Assembly: GCA_029593465.1 (NCBI GenBank)
Contig: JAKTNK010000001.1
Location: 1-64,000 of the forward strand
DNA: 64,000 nt
Direction of reading: 5' to 3'
From: Streptococcus suis
GTDB taxonomy: Bacteria; Bacillota; Bacilli; Lactobacillales; Streptococcaceae
A program made the position numbers and the translations under genes. Of this stretch, positions 7,586-19,720 are shown one piece after another. The stretch's first letter is position 1, and each line of letters begins with the position of its first letter. Under the pieces are notes generated by a model. That model was not told where the DNA came from and ran no database searches. It worked only from the letters and a program-made list of their open reading frames with translations.

Positions 7586-8431
7586 ATGACGATTAAACTG
7601 ATTGCTAGCGATATGGATGGGACTTTTTTAGATGACAAGGGCAGCTATGACCGTCAGCGTTTTGAGGCTCTTTTGGACCGCCTTGATGAGCGAGGCATTC
7701 GCTTTGTGGTCGCTACTGGTAACAATATGGCACGTCTCAACATCATGTTCAGAGGGCTTTTAGACCGTTTAGATTTTGTGGTCGAAAACGGTGCTCACCT
7801 TTTGGTCAGAGGCAAAACCATCAAACGCTTTGTTCTTGATCAAAAGGATGTCACCCAGTTTTTAGATTATTTTAAAGATGACTTAGCAGCTTATCGTGTG
7901 ATTTTAACAGGGACCAAGCATTCTTACATGCTAAAAGCAGCCAAATGGGATATTACCAACCATATGATTTCTCAAGAAGAAGCCCAAGCATTTGTAGATG
8001 CCATTGTGCGCCTAGATACGTTTGATGATATCCCAGAAGATGAGACGATTGTCAAAATGAGCATGATGACAGGTGATGCTAGCCAAGCGGATGCGGTTAT
8101 GGCTGACTTTAATGCCCATTTTACAGGTAATCTTCGGGCGGTGACATCGGGTTACGGGACGATTGACATCGTTCAAACAGATGTTCATAAGGCGGCTGGC
8201 TTGCAAGTGCTCATGGAGCGATTTGGGTTGGTCTCAGATGACGTAATGGCTTTTGGTGATAGTGGTAATGACGTGGAAATGCTAGAGTTGGCTCATGACT
8301 CCTATGCTGTTGCCAATGCACCGCAAAGCATTAAAGCCCACGCTAAAAAGCTGGCGCCGAGCCATAAGGAAAACGGTGTCCTAGCAGTTATTGAGCAGTA
8401 TTTGGATAGCCATTCCGATGAATTATCCTAG
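7586..8431 (+). CDS. HAD superfamily (Cof-type) phosphatase
   Basis: 281 residues from ATG 7586, chosen because GAGGGAGG lies 6 nt upstream. HAD motif I DMDGTFLD, a C2-type cap region in the middle and motif IV GDSGNDVEML near the end are those of Cof/YbjI-type sugar-phosphate or nucleotide phosphatases. The substrate is unknown. Its promoter shares a box with the phospho-beta-glucosidase gene and a second HAD gene at 11846, which suggests sugar-phosphate turnover. Confidence 0.85.
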   Translation: MTIKLIASDMDGTFLDDKGSYDRQRFEALLDRLDERGIRFVVATGNNMARLNIMFRGLLDRLDFVVENGAHLLVRGKTIKRFVLDQKDVTQFLDYFKDDLAAYRVILTGTKHSYMLKAAKWDITNHMISQEEAQAFVDAIVRLDTFDDIPEDETIVKMSMMTGDASQADAVMADFNAHFTGNLRAVTSGYGTIDIVQTDVHKAAGLQVLMERFGLVSDDVMAFGDSGNDVEMLELAHDSYAVANAPQSIKAHAKKLAPSHKENGVLAVIEQYLDSHSDELS

Positions 8432-8562
8432 CGCATTGCTAGCATGCCACTACTAGGCAAGTGCTTGCGCTACTCTTGATTTAGTAAAAATGATATGTAT
8501 AACGGACAGCCCTTCGTTAGTCTCCTTTTAAGGAGTTTAGTGAAAGACAGAAGGTGATATCG

Positions 8563-9165
8563 ATGACAACACTGTATTTAATGCGACATGGGGAAACCCT
8601 TTTTAATACTCAAAAGCGGGTTCAAGGGGCCTGCGACTCGCCCTTGACCGCTTTAGGCCTTGAACAAGCCCAGCTAGCCAAAGCTTATTTTGAGCGAGAG
8701 GGCATTTCCTTTGATGCTGTTTATGCTTCCACCCAGGAGCGAGCGACCGATACTGCTAAGCTGGTCAGTGGCAGAGAAGATGTCACCCAGTTGAAAGGCC
8801 TCAAAGAGATGGACTTTGGCATCTTTGAAGCTCAGCCAGAAAGCTTGTTGCCAAAATTTAGGGAGGGGGCTAATTCGTTTGAGGATCTCTTAGTTCCGTA
8901 CGGAGGAGAGGACATTCGAGAGGTAGGCAAGCGTGTCCATCAAACCATACAAGAGGTTTTAAAAGGCACTGATCAAGATAGCCTTTTAATGGTCAGCCAT
9001 GGGGCTGCCATGTGGGGACTGTGCTTGGATTTACGCATTACTTTTCCACCGGGCGTTTATTTTTCCAATTGCGCCATCTGTGTCTTTAAGGTGTTAGATG
9101 ATGCTAGCTTAACACTCGAACAGCTTATTTTACCGACACAAGAATACCGTGTTTATGATTTTTAA
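8563..9165 (+). CDS. Histidine phosphatase (phosphoglycerate mutase-like), copy 1
   Basis: 200 residues from ATG 8563, with AAGGTGAT upstream. The catalytic motif LMRHGET (His phosphoacceptor) is at the N-terminus, and the second histidine is in VSHGAAMWG. This branch covers broad-specificity phosphatases and cofactor-dependent mutases; glycolytic mutase is unlikely because of the short length and the divergent middle. It lies 9 nt before a close paralogue, so the pair arose by tandem duplication and is probably cotranscribed. Confidence 0.85.
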   Translation: MTTLYLMRHGETLFNTQKRVQGACDSPLTALGLEQAQLAKAYFEREGISFDAVYASTQERATDTAKLVSGREDVTQLKGLKEMDFGIFEAQPESLLPKFREGANSFEDLLVPYGGEDIREVGKRVHQTIQEVLKGTDQDSLLMVSHGAAMWGLCLDLRITFPPGVYFSNCAICVFKVLDDASLTLEQLILPTQEYRVYDF

Positions 9166-9174
9166 GGAGGCTTT

Positions 9175-9783
9175 ATGACAAAGACGTTTTACCTCATGCG
9201 TCATGGGGAGACTCGCTTCAATGCCTTGAAGCGCATTCAAGGGGTCTGTGATAGTCCTTTGACCGAGCTTGGCATGGAACAAGCTAAACAAGCTCAGGCT
9301 TTTTTTGAACATCAAGGGCTAACTTTTGCTGCGGTTTATGCTTCGACCCAAGAAAGGGCAGTTGATACGGCGGAGTTGGTGTCAGGTCGAACAGACATTC
9401 AGCGGTTAACAGGCTTAAAAGAAATGGACTTTGGCACCTTTGAAGGTCAAACAGAGACCCTAAACCCACCCTTAAAACCAGGTATTGGTTATGGGGATTA
9501 TTTTGTCCAGCATGGCGGAGAAGACTCTATGGCAGTTCGCCATCGTATGGTTGAGACCATAAGACATCTTTTAGCGCAGCATCAAGAGGGAGACTGTATC
9601 CTAGCCGTTAGCCATGGGGCTTCCATCGCTCAATTCTACCGAGCAGTTGTGGCAAATCCTCCCCAAGTGAGGATGCGCAATTGTGCTATTTTAAAGTTTG
9701 TGGTTGATGATGAGCAGTTTATTTTAGAGTCTATTTATGACCCAGTTACTCAAGGATGGCTTTATGATAGCAGAAAAGGCTAA
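9175..9783 (+). CDS. Histidine phosphatase (phosphoglycerate mutase-like), copy 2
   Basis: 202 residues, clearly paralogous to the gene before it: shared blocks include YASTQERA, DTAELVSGR/DTAKLVSGR and GLKEMDFG. Catalytic LMRHGET is at the start and VSHGASIAQ carries the second histidine. TAAGGAGG precedes the ATG. The two proteins differ most in the middle, around the substrate lid, so they may act on different phosphoesters. Confidence 0.85.
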   Translation: MTKTFYLMRHGETRFNALKRIQGVCDSPLTELGMEQAKQAQAFFEHQGLTFAAVYASTQERAVDTAELVSGRTDIQRLTGLKEMDFGTFEGQTETLNPPLKPGIGYGDYFVQHGGEDSMAVRHRMVETIRHLLAQHQEGDCILAVSHGASIAQFYRAVVANPPQVRMRNCAILKFVVDDEQFILESIYDPVTQGWLYDSRKG

Positions 9784-9840
9784 ATTGTTTCTAAGATAGG
9801 AGGCTGATGCTAGCACTGGTAGTTCTTTGTTTAACAGAGG

Positions 9841-11368
<1,528 letters not shown>

Positions 11369-11397
11369 ATTTAACACCTTTTAACTCAAAACAAAAC

Positions 11398-11430
11398 AAC
11401 CGTCAAGCAAGTTTTTGCTGACGGTTAGTT
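11398..11430 (+). terminator. Possible terminator after bglA
   Basis: AACCGTC (11398-11404) pairs with GACGGTT (11420-11426), with an inner AGCAA/TTGCT stem; the following T-run is poor. Low-scoring but well placed. Confidence 0.45.
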
Positions 11431-11518
11431 GTTGGTTTGCTTGGAAAGAGTCATCATTTGTGACGTCTTTGCCAGATAGCCCTTGAGAAGATGATAATGC
11501 CACAAAGGCTAGACAGGC

Positions 11519-11602
11519 TTAGTAGCCAGTTATGGCTGATAATACTCTGATAAAAGAGATAGCTGTTAATAAGCAAGTGCTCATCCCAAATACGATTCTC
11601 AT
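11519..11602 (-). CDS. Possible small hydrophobic peptide or decayed gene
   Basis: A strong SD (GAGGAGGG) 5 nt before an ATG opens a 27-codon reading frame, MRIVFGMSTCLLTAISF..., predicted as one hydrophobic helix. Just past its start a second reading frame on the same strand stays open over the same stretch and ends ...RAIWQRRHK, also membrane-like, as if a single frameshift had split a roughly 50-residue membrane peptide. I cannot say whether either is expressed. The rest of 11430-11758 shows no other gene. Confidence 0.3.
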   Translation of the reverse strand: MRIVFGMSTCLLTAISFIRVLSAITGY

Positions 11603-11758
11603 ATTACCCTCCTCATCTTCGTCTAATAGGGAATCTTCCACTTTAACATAGCACAAAAGTCCTAAAAGGACAAGCTAGTCATATGGCGGATTATTAGCCT
11701 AAGGCTAAGTCTTTTCGTGTGTGGAGGGATTATGGGACCTAGTCGTATTAGTCATAGG

Positions 11759-11815
11759 ATAGTATTAGTTTTTCAAAGGATAGTGATGGTGAATTCGCTT
11801 TCTTTTACTTATACT
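11759..11815 (+). promoter_or_regulatory. Promoter with ATAGTATYAG box, copy 3
   Basis: ATAGTATTAG (11759-11768) then TTTTTCAAAGG; TATACT at 11810-11815, again 51 bp from box start to -10 start. No recognisable -35 element. Confidence 0.6.
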
Positions 11816-11845
11816 AAAAGAAAATAGTAATAGTGAGGTTAAGGA

Positions 11846-12688
11846 ATGGCAAAAATCATTTTTTTAGATGTTGATGGGACCTTAGTGGATTATGATAATC
11901 AGATTCCAACGTCTGCTATACAGGCGATTCAACAGGCGCGTGAGCAAGGGCACAAGGTTTACGTTTGCACAGGTCGTAGCCGTGCAGAGATGCCAGATGA
12001 GATTTGGGACATTGGTATTGACGGCATGATTGGTGGCAATGGATCCTACGTTGAGGATCAAGAAGAAGTCGTCATGCACCAACTCATCAGTTCAGAAGAT
12101 GCTAGACGCATCGTTGACTGGCTACATGAGCGTGGCTTGGAGTTTTACCTAGAATCCAATAATGGTCTATTTGCGTCAGAACACTTTAGAGACGCTGCCA
12201 GACCGGTTTTGAGACAGTACAGCTTGCGCAAGGGTAAAACAGAAGAAGAAGTTAAACACCAAGAAGCAGAAGATGCCCTTCATGGACTTGTTTACGGCGG
12301 TCATCTCTACCGAGATGACCTCAATAAAGTCAGCTTTATTTTATCGGATTACCAAGACCATTTGGACTCCATCAAGGCTTTCCCAAATCTTGAAGCACGT
12401 ACTTGGGGAGGTCGTGGTGAGACTGCCCTCTTTGGTGATTTAGGGGTCAAAGGTGTGAACAAAGCCCATGCCATTGAGGTGTTATTAAGACACCTTGGAG
12501 TTGAGCAAAAAGACACCATCGCTTTTGGAGACGCCAAAGTTGACATTCCCATGCTGGAGTACTGCCAAGTCGGTGTTGCCATGGGAAATGGAGGGCCAGA
12601 GATACTCGCCATGGCGGATATGGTTACAGACGATGTCGCAGAAGACGGACTTTATCATGCTTTTGAACGTTTAGGTCTTCTGGGATAA
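11846..12688 (+). CDS. HAD superfamily (Cof-type) phosphatase
   Basis: 280 residues. Motif I DVDGTLVDYD, motif II in VYVCTGRSRAEMP, and motif IV FGDAKVDIPMLEY are intact. The cap insert between them defines the Cof/YwpJ group acting on sugar phosphates, nucleotides or flavin precursors; the substrate is not predictable. It shares the 51-bp-spaced promoter box with the HAD gene at 7586 and with bglA, so the three may be one regulon. Confidence 0.85.
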   Translation: MAKIIFLDVDGTLVDYDNQIPTSAIQAIQQAREQGHKVYVCTGRSRAEMPDEIWDIGIDGMIGGNGSYVEDQEEVVMHQLISSEDARRIVDWLHERGLEFYLESNNGLFASEHFRDAARPVLRQYSLRKGKTEEEVKHQEAEDALHGLVYGGHLYRDDLNKVSFILSDYQDHLDSIKAFPNLEARTWGGRGETALFGDLGVKGVNKAHAIEVLLRHLGVEQKDTIAFGDAKVDIPMLEYCQVGVAMGNGGPEILAMADMVTDDVAEDGLYHAFERLGLLG

Positions 12689-12732
12689 AATGAGTTTCAG
12701 ATTACGTAATAATTAAAAATCAAACCGCTAAG

Positions 12733-12777
12733 ACACCTCGATAGCTAGGTTATAAATCTAGCGATTGGGGTGTTTTT
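12733..12777 (+). terminator. Rho-independent terminator
   Basis: A long imperfect stem from ACACC (12733) to GGTGT (ends 12772), with an inner CTAG/CTAG stem, followed by TTTTTG. Ends the HAD transcript. 12780-12980 is AT-rich with no gene seen. Confidence 0.75.
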
Positions 12778-13022
12778 GATAGCTGGAGACTCTCATTTTT
12801 CTATGATTATCAGTCACTACCTTAGTTTTGAGTAGTTCGATGTTCTTATCGTTTTCAATCTGTTGAAGTTCTCATCGTATCTTTAATGAATAGTTATGAA
12901 CACTCATTTTTTTCATCTAATATTTAATTTGTGAAATAATTATGTTATATTGATTTTGATATTTTTATGATTTCCATTGTGAAAATATTGAAAAATAGGA
13001 GATAAAGGAGATTGTAACTATC

Positions 13023-13132
13023 ATGAAAAAACAACTGATAGAAAAGATCACTTTTCATTACGGAAATTTAAGCAAGGTCTAGCCTCAGTTGCTCTAGGTT
13101 CGACATTTTTATTGTCAACATATAATGAATAG
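13023..13132 (+). pseudogene. Broken YSIRK-type signal peptide of a lost surface protein
   Basis: A good SD (AAAGGAG) precedes ATGAAAAAAC. Read in the ATG frame it stops after 19 codons. Shifting one base after the A-run restores KTTDRKDHFSLRKFKQ followed by GLASVALGSTFLLS, a typical YSIRK/gram-positive signal peptide as found on M-like proteins and other LPXTG surface proteins. The restored frame stops at 13130-13132, soon after the signal segment, and no mature protein or anchor follows before gdhA. So this is the remnant of a deleted cell-wall protein gene with one missing A in the A-tract. Confidence 0.8.
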
Positions 13133-13184
13133 ATTTATGTTTTTTTATTTTTGAACGAAAAAAGTTATTTCTTTAGTTAAAAAC

Positions 13185-13213
13185 TTGACAAAAATATTCA
13201 GAAAATTTATACT
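13185..13213 (+). promoter_or_regulatory. gdhA promoter
   Basis: TTGACA (13185-13190) and TATACT (13208-13213) separated by 17 bp, 41 bp before the gdhA start. Near-consensus sigma-A promoter. Confidence 0.8.
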
Positions 13214-13242
13214 ATTTAAGTAACTCAAAATGATTATCATGA

Positions 13243-14604
<1,362 letters not shown>

Positions 14605-14760
14605 ATTTCGGTCAGTGATGACGCCTTCGTTTTTTGGAAAATGGTTTGCGGTTAACCGCTAGGACAAGTACGTTACGACTTCGATTACTATCGGTATAGC
14701 ATGAATGAGTATCGTACTTTGTCAGCCGTATCCTCTATTATCGAACGATTTAGACCCTAA

Positions 14761-14786
14761 AGCCAAGACTTGCTCTCTTGGCTTTT
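14761..14786 (+). terminator. Rho-independent terminator
   Basis: AGCCAAGA (14761-14768) pairs with TCTTGGCT (14775-14782), followed by TTTTCGG. Confidence 0.8.
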
Positions 14787-14821
14787 TCGGTGTATGATAA
14801 GCCTATAGAAGGGGAGTTACT

Positions 14822-15232
14822 ATGATAAAAACGATTGTGACAGATACTTTCTTTTTGGCTCAAAAATCCCACCAAGCAACGAGGAAGGATTTAGGGATAG
14901 CTCAAGACTTGCAAGATACCTTAGCAGCTCATCGGGAGTCTTGTGTTGGTCTTGCGGCTAACATGATTGGATATCAGAAGCGTGTCATCATTGTTAGTAT
15001 GGGGTTTCTTGATTTGGTAATGTTTAATCCTGTATTACTCGATAAGAGAGGGCCTTTTGAGACAGAAGAATCTTGCTTATCGTTAGTAGGTGTGCGTCCA
15101 GCCAGACGCTACCGTGAAATTGTCGTGTCTTATCAAGACCACCACTGGCAGAAAAAGACAATTACCTTAAAGGACTTTCTAGCACAGATTTGCCAACATG
15201 AGTTGGATCATTTGGAGGGAATTATTATCTAG
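14822..15232 (+). CDS. def: Peptide deformylase, short form
   Basis: 136 residues, a short class of deformylase. The three metal-site motifs are seen: GLAANMIG (motif 1), EESCLSLVG (motif 2, with the Cys ligand) and QHELDHLEGI (motif 3, HExxH). The enzyme removes the formyl group from nascent proteins. Motif 1 differs from the usual GxGLAAPQ by N for P and M for Q, which marks the second, accessory streptococcal form; activity is likely but may be low. GGGGAG lies before the ATG. Confidence 0.85.
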   Translation: MIKTIVTDTFFLAQKSHQATRKDLGIAQDLQDTLAAHRESCVGLAANMIGYQKRVIIVSMGFLDLVMFNPVLLDKRGPFETEESCLSLVGVRPARRYREIVVSYQDHHWQKKTITLKDFLAQICQHELDHLEGIII

Positions 15233-15317
15233 ACTATCGGTAAGCAAAACAAATCACTTGCAGTCTGGTAGGAAAATAATTACTATTAGTTAGTAATAAA
15301 AAGATGGAGGTTATGGC

Positions 15318-15875
15318 TTGGTCAAACGTATTGGAATCATTGTAGGAAGCATTAGAGAGAAGTCTTATTCCAAGTCTTTGGCTAAGGCGATGTCAACTGT
15401 TTTCCCAGACAATATTACCATCACTCACATTCAAATTGATGATTTGCCTCTTTTTAATCCTGATTTGGATCAAGATAGCCATCATAGACCAAAGGCCTAT
15501 GAGCGGTTTCGACGAGAGGTTAAAGCCCAAGATGCACTCATTATTATCACGCCAGAATACAATCGTAGTATTCCGGCAGCTTTAAAAAATGCCATTGAGG
15601 TGGGCTCAAGACCAATCAATGATATTGCTTTCAATGGCAAACCTGTCTTGATTATAAGCCAATCAGCTGGGACGATGGGCGGTTTTGGTGCAAATCATCA
15701 CCTTCGACAGGCATTAGTCTTTTTAAATGCGCATGCCATGCCTCAACCGGAGGTTTATTTAGCAGAGATTCATCGGTTGATTGATAAGAATGGTGTCTTT
15801 CTAAAGGTAGATACAGAAAGGTTTTTAAGACAAGTGGTGCAGGATTTTCTTGCATTTGCGTCAGCACTGATTTGA
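15318..15875 (+). CDS. NAD(P)H-dependent FMN reductase
   Basis: 185 residues from TTG at 15318, 7 nt after GATGGAGG; the ATG at 15313 is out of frame. The flavodoxin-like fold shows GSIREKSYSKSLA for FMN phosphate binding and ITPEYNRSIPAALKNAIE, typical of the YhdA/ChrR/SsuE family of quinone or azo reductases. A cytoplasmic flavoenzyme; the physiological substrate is unknown. Confidence 0.85.
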   Translation: MVKRIGIIVGSIREKSYSKSLAKAMSTVFPDNITITHIQIDDLPLFNPDLDQDSHHRPKAYERFRREVKAQDALIIITPEYNRSIPAALKNAIEVGSRPINDIAFNGKPVLIISQSAGTMGGFGANHHLRQALVFLNAHAMPQPEVYLAEIHRLIDKNGVFLKVDTERFLRQVVQDFLAFASALI

Positions 15876-15876
15876 T

Positions 15877-15913
15877 AAAAAATAGCATTGCTAAACTAGC
15901 AATGCTATTTTTT
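15877..15913. terminator. Strong bidirectional terminator
   Basis: Perfect 17-bp stem 15877-15893 and 15897-15913 including an A-run and a T-run on either side, loop AAC. Confidence 0.9.
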
Positions 15914-15961
15914 GATAGAGGTTTTGTTTTGGCAGTAGTAATAGCAGTCAAACGGTTAGAC

Positions 15962-15988
15962 TTGACTATGAGACCATATTGTTATAAC
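15962..15988 (+). promoter_or_regulatory. Likely opuA promoter
   Basis: TTGACT (15962-15967) and TATAAC (15983-15988) with a short 15-bp spacer. The leader to the start codon is about 65 nt. Confidence 0.45.
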
Positions 15989-16054
15989 ATAGAGTGGTGA
16001 CTTAGTGGCATTATATTTTTAAAAATGTATGGTCACTGAAGAAAGGAGAAGAAT

Positions 16055-17260
16055 GTGACATTACTGAAAGTCAAACAGGTAACCAAGGTATTTGGTAAAA
16101 AACAAAAAGCAGCGCTTGAGATGGTTAAGCAAGGTAAATCAAAAACAGAGATTTTAGCAAAAACAGGTGCAACAGTCGGCGTTTACGATGTGAGCTTTGA
16201 CATTAACGAAGGTGAAATCTTTGTTATCATGGGCTTATCTGGTTCTGGGAAATCAACCCTAGTCAGGATGCTCAACCGTTTGATTGAGCCATCTTATGGG
16301 AGTATCATGCTTGATGGCAAGGACATTTTAAAGATGAAGGCAGAGGACTTGCGTCGTGTCCGTCGTCATGAGATTAATATGGTTTTTCAAAGCTTTGCCC
16401 TCTTTCCACATAGAACCATCTTGGAAAACACAGAGTTTGGTCTCGAACTGCGTGGTGTGCCCAAGGCAGAAAGGCAAAAAATGGCTGAGCAAGCACTTGA
16501 GAATGCAGGGCTATTAGCTTTTAAAGACCAATACCCTAATCAACTATCAGGTGGGATGCAGCAGCGTGTCGGTTTAGCGCGTGCACTTGCCAATCAACCG
16601 AAAATCCTTTTGATGGATGAGGCATTTTCAGCTCTTGATCCCTTGATTCGTCGGGAAATGCAAGATGAGTTACTGGACTTACAGGCTGCTAATCAGCAGA
16701 CGATTATCTTCATTAGTCATGATTTGAATGAAGCTCTTCGTATCGGTGATCGTATTGCCCTGATGAAAGACGGTCAAATCATGCAAATCGGAACAGGGGA
16801 GGAGATTCTAACCAATCCAGCCAACGACTTTGTGCGTGAGTTTGTCGAAGATGTTGATCGGTCAAAGGTCTTGACAGCTCAAAACATTATGATTAAACCA
16901 ATCACAACAACAGTCGAGTTGGATGGTCCACAAGTGGCGCTGATGCGCATGCATACTGAAGAAGTATCAATGTTAATGGCCACCAATCGCCGTCGAGAAT
17001 TGATTGGTTCTCTAACGGCAGATGCTGCTTTAGAAGCCCGTCAAAAAGGCTTACCCCTGTCAGAAGTTGTGAATCGGGATGTTGTCACCGTTTCTAAAGA
17101 CACTATTATTACGGACATCATGCCTCTTATCTATGACTCAACGGCGCCGATTGCCGTGACGGATGACAATAACAAATTGCTTGGTGTTATTATCCGTGGC
17201 CGTGTGATTGAAGCTTTGGCAAATGTGCAAGACGACGCAGGCAAAAGTGCTGAGAAATAA
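16055..17260 (+). CDS. opuAA: Glycine betaine/osmolyte ABC transporter, ATP-binding subunit
   Basis: 401 residues from GTG 16055 (the ATG two bases earlier runs straight into a stop), with GAAAGGAG upstream. ABC signatures are Walker [10 protein letters not shown], signature [10 protein letters not shown] and Walker [15 protein letters not shown]-terminal pair of CBS domains (about 280-390) is the ionic-strength sensor of OpuA in lactococci. The N-terminal [16 protein letters not shown] is typical of this subunit. Works with the permease/binding fusion 14 nt downstream for uptake of osmoprotectants. Confidence 0.93.
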   Translation: MTLLKVKQVTKVFGKKQKAALEMVKQGKSKTEILAKTGATVGVYDVSFDINEGEIFVIMGLSGSGKSTLVRMLNRLIEPSYGSIMLDGKDILKMKAEDLRRVRRHEINMVFQSFALFPHRTILENTEFGLELRGVPKAERQKMAEQALENAGLLAFKDQYPNQLSGGMQQRVGLARALANQPKILLMDEAFSALDPLIRREMQDELLDLQAANQQTIIFISHDLNEALRIGDRIALMKDGQIMQIGTGEEILTNPANDFVREFVEDVDRSKVLTAQNIMIKPITTTVELDGPQVALMRMHTEEVSMLMATNRRRELIGSLTADAALEARQKGLPLSEVVNRDVVTVSKDTIITDIMPLIYDSTAPIAVTDDNNKLLGVIIRGRVIEALANVQDDAGKSAEK

Positions 17261-17274
17261 AAAAGGAGTCATCA

Positions 17275-18999
17275 ATGTTAGATAGTTTACAAACAAAGTT
17301 ACCAGTTGCTCAACTGGTAGAAGCATTTACGGAGTGGCTGACAAAGTCCTTCGCAGGGTTCTTTGATGTTCTTCAAGTGATTGGTAGTGCCATCATGGAT
17401 TTTATGACCAATACTCTGATGTTTATCAACCCCTTATTAGTTATTCTGTTAGCCACCCTTGCTGTTTTCTTTTTGGGTAGGAAGAGGTGGTCGCTTCCAA
17501 CTTTAACAGCCTTAGGTCTTTTATTTGTTTACAATCAAGGGCTTTGGGAAGAGTTGATGAATACCTTGACGCTGGTTCTTGTTGCTAGTCTGATTTCGAT
17601 TGTTATTGGTGTGCCTCTAGGCATTTGGATGGCTAAAAACAATACCGTCAAGAATATCGTAAATCCTATTCTTGACTTTATGCAAACCATGCCAGCCTTT
17701 GTTTATTTGATACCAGCGGTTGCTTTTTTTGGCATCGGTATGGTACCTGGTGTGTTTGCATCGGTGATTTTTGCCTTGCCACCGACAGTTCGTTTTACTA
17801 ATTTAGGCATTCGTGAAATCTCGACAGAGTTGATTGAGGCTGCGGACTCCTTTGGGTCAACGCCAGCTCAAAAATTAGTTAAAGTCGAGTTGCCGCTTGC
17901 CAAAAGCACAATTATGGCAGGAGTGAATCAAACCATGATGTTGGCACTGTCGATGGTGGTTACCGGATCGATGATTGGTGCGCCGGGACTTGGTCGTAAC
18001 GTTTTATCAGCCCTTCAAAAAGCAGATATTGGTAGTGGTTTTGTGTCAGGGCTATCCTTGGTGATTTTAGCCATCATCCTTGACCGTGTCACACAAGCAT
18101 TTAATGCAAAGTCAGACGGTGGTCAATCTAAACGCTCGGTGACTAAATGGATTGGTATAGGTGCCGCGGTCGTTTTCTTGCTAGCAGCATTAGGACGTAT
18201 CCTTGTCAATATGAATACTGATAAGGCAGCTAACGGCGAGAAGGTTCGGATTTCTTATGTGCAATGGGATTCGGAAATTGCTTCGACCAATGTCATTGCC
18301 CAAGTGCTTAAAAAGCAAGGGTATCGTGTCGAATTGATTCCTTTGGATAATGCTGTTAACTGGCAAACGATTGCCAAGTCAAATGCTGACTTTTCAACCA
18401 GTGCTTGGTTACCGGTCACACATGGAGACCAGTACCGCAAATACCAAGGTAGTATTGATAACTTAGGTCCTAACTTGAAAGGGACAAGGCTAGGTCTAGT
18501 AGTTCCGTCTTATATGACAGCTGACAGTATTGAGGACTTGTCAGAGCAAGCTGCTAAGACCATTACCGGTATTGAACCAGGTGCTGGGATTATGAAGGCA
18601 GCTGAAAAAGCCCTATCTGATTATCCTAATCTGGCATCATGGAACCTGGTATCGGCTTCAACAGGAGCGATGACAACAGCTCTAGACAAGGCAATTAACC
18701 ATAAAGAAGAAATTATTATTACAGGCTGGTCACCACACTGGATGTTTTCTAAGTATGATGTGAAGTATTTGGATGACCCTAAAGGTTCCTTTGGAGGTGA
18801 AGAAAATATCACAACCATTGCTCGTAAGGGGCTCAAGAAGGATATGCCCAAGGTCTATCGCATTGTTGACCGGTTTAACTGGAGTGTCAAAGACATGGAA
18901 AGTGTTATGCTAGATATGAATGATGGCATGTCAGCTGAAGAAGCTGCCCAAAAATGGATTGACACCCACCAGGACCAAGTCAAGCAGTGGCTGCAATAA
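17275..18999 (+). CDS. opuABC: Glycine betaine transporter permease fused to substrate-binding domain
   Basis: 574 residues. The first ~290 hold several membrane segments and the permease EAA-loop region (EAADSFGSTPAQKLVKVELPLA); the rest (about 315-574) is an OpuAC-type periplasmic-binding fold, displayed outside the membrane, with tryptophans such as W in VQWDSE and GWSPHWMF that form the aromatic cage for quaternary amines. This permease-receptor fusion is the known OpuABC architecture. Operon partner of opuAA. Confidence 0.93.
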   Translation: MLDSLQTKLPVAQLVEAFTEWLTKSFAGFFDVLQVIGSAIMDFMTNTLMFINPLLVILLATLAVFFLGRKRWSLPTLTALGLLFVYNQGLWEELMNTLTLVLVASLISIVIGVPLGIWMAKNNTVKNIVNPILDFMQTMPAFVYLIPAVAFFGIGMVPGVFASVIFALPPTVRFTNLGIREISTELIEAADSFGSTPAQKLVKVELPLAKSTIMAGVNQTMMLALSMVVTGSMIGAPGLGRNVLSALQKADIGSGFVSGLSLVILAIILDRVTQAFNAKSDGGQSKRSVTKWIGIGAAVVFLLAALGRILVNMNTDKAANGEKVRISYVQWDSEIASTNVIAQVLKKQGYRVELIPLDNAVNWQTIAKSNADFSTSAWLPVTHGDQYRKYQGSIDNLGPNLKGTRLGLVVPSYMTADSIEDLSEQAAKTITGIEPGAGIMKAAEKALSDYPNLASWNLVSASTGAMTTALDKAINHKEEIIITGWSPHWMFSKYDVKYLDDPKGSFGGEENITTIARKGLKKDMPKVYRIVDRFNWSVKDMESVMLDMNDGMSAEEAAQKWIDTHQDQVKQWLQ

Positions 19000-19006
19000 T
19001 TCCTTT

Positions 19007-19032
19007 AAAAGGAGCCTTAGGGCTTCTTTTTA
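19007..19032 (+). terminator. Probable terminator after opuABC
   Basis: AAGGAGCC and GGGCTTCTTTTT form a short stem with a TTA loop followed by a T-run. Confidence 0.6.
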
Positions 19033-19092
19033 TGTTTTTCTTAACCTTAACATGCTATAATAGTAGGCAATCTAGGTTAGAAAGAGAATAGT

Positions 19093-19710
19093 ATGTCAAT
19101 ATACGGACCTTATGAACAGTATTTGCCGCTTATCTTAGAAGAGCTCTCTCAGCGTATCAAAGTGGCTAATGAGACCGTGAAGACAGAGACGGGCTTTAAA
19201 TTATACGAGCATTTTAACGCGCGTGTTAAAGAGCCAGGTTCAATGCAGGACAAGCTGCTGCGAAAGGGGTATGAACAGACCCCTCAAGCGGCCTTGAAAC
19301 AAGTGAAAGATAGTATTGGACTTCGGATTATTTGTGGTTTTGTAGATGATATTTATAAGATAGTCAGTCTCTTACGGGACATGGATAAGATCACCATTAT
19401 GAAAGAGAAGGATTACATCAAATATGCCAAGCCAAACGGTTACCGCTCCTATCATTTGATTTTAGAAGTGGCCACACCTTATCCAGATTGTGAGGGTAAT
19501 GACAATGGCAACTATTTTGTCGAGATTCAACTGCGAACCATTGCCATGGATTCTTGGGCTAGTCTGGAACACCAAATGAAATACAAACACACGGTTAAAA
19601 ACGCAGAATTGGTGACCAGAGAGTTAAAACGCTGTGCCGATGAGCTAGCCTCGTGTGATTTGACCATGCAAACCATCCGAAACTTGATTAAACACGATAG
19701 CGATGGCTAA
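19093..19710 (+). CDS. relP: Small alarmone synthetase ((p)ppGpp synthetase)
   Basis: 205 residues, a synthetase-only RelA/SpoT homologue with no HD hydrolase or regulatory domains. Motifs include DSIGLRIICGF, YAKPNGYRSYH and VEIQLRTIAMDSWASLEH for GTP binding and catalysis. It makes (p)ppGpp from GTP/GDP and ATP. It is followed immediately by a response regulator and histidine kinase, the gene order of relP-relR-relS in S. mutans, which is why RelP is preferred over RelQ. A TATAAT at 19056-19061 is the likely -10. Confidence 0.85.
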   Translation: MSIYGPYEQYLPLILEELSQRIKVANETVKTETGFKLYEHFNARVKEPGSMQDKLLRKGYEQTPQAALKQVKDSIGLRIICGFVDDIYKIVSLLRDMDKITIMKEKDYIKYAKPNGYRSYHLILEVATPYPDCEGNDNGNYFVEIQLRTIAMDSWASLEHQMKYKHTVKNAELVTRELKRCADELASCDLTMQTIRNLIKHDSDG

Positions 19711-19720
19711 AGGAGGACCC

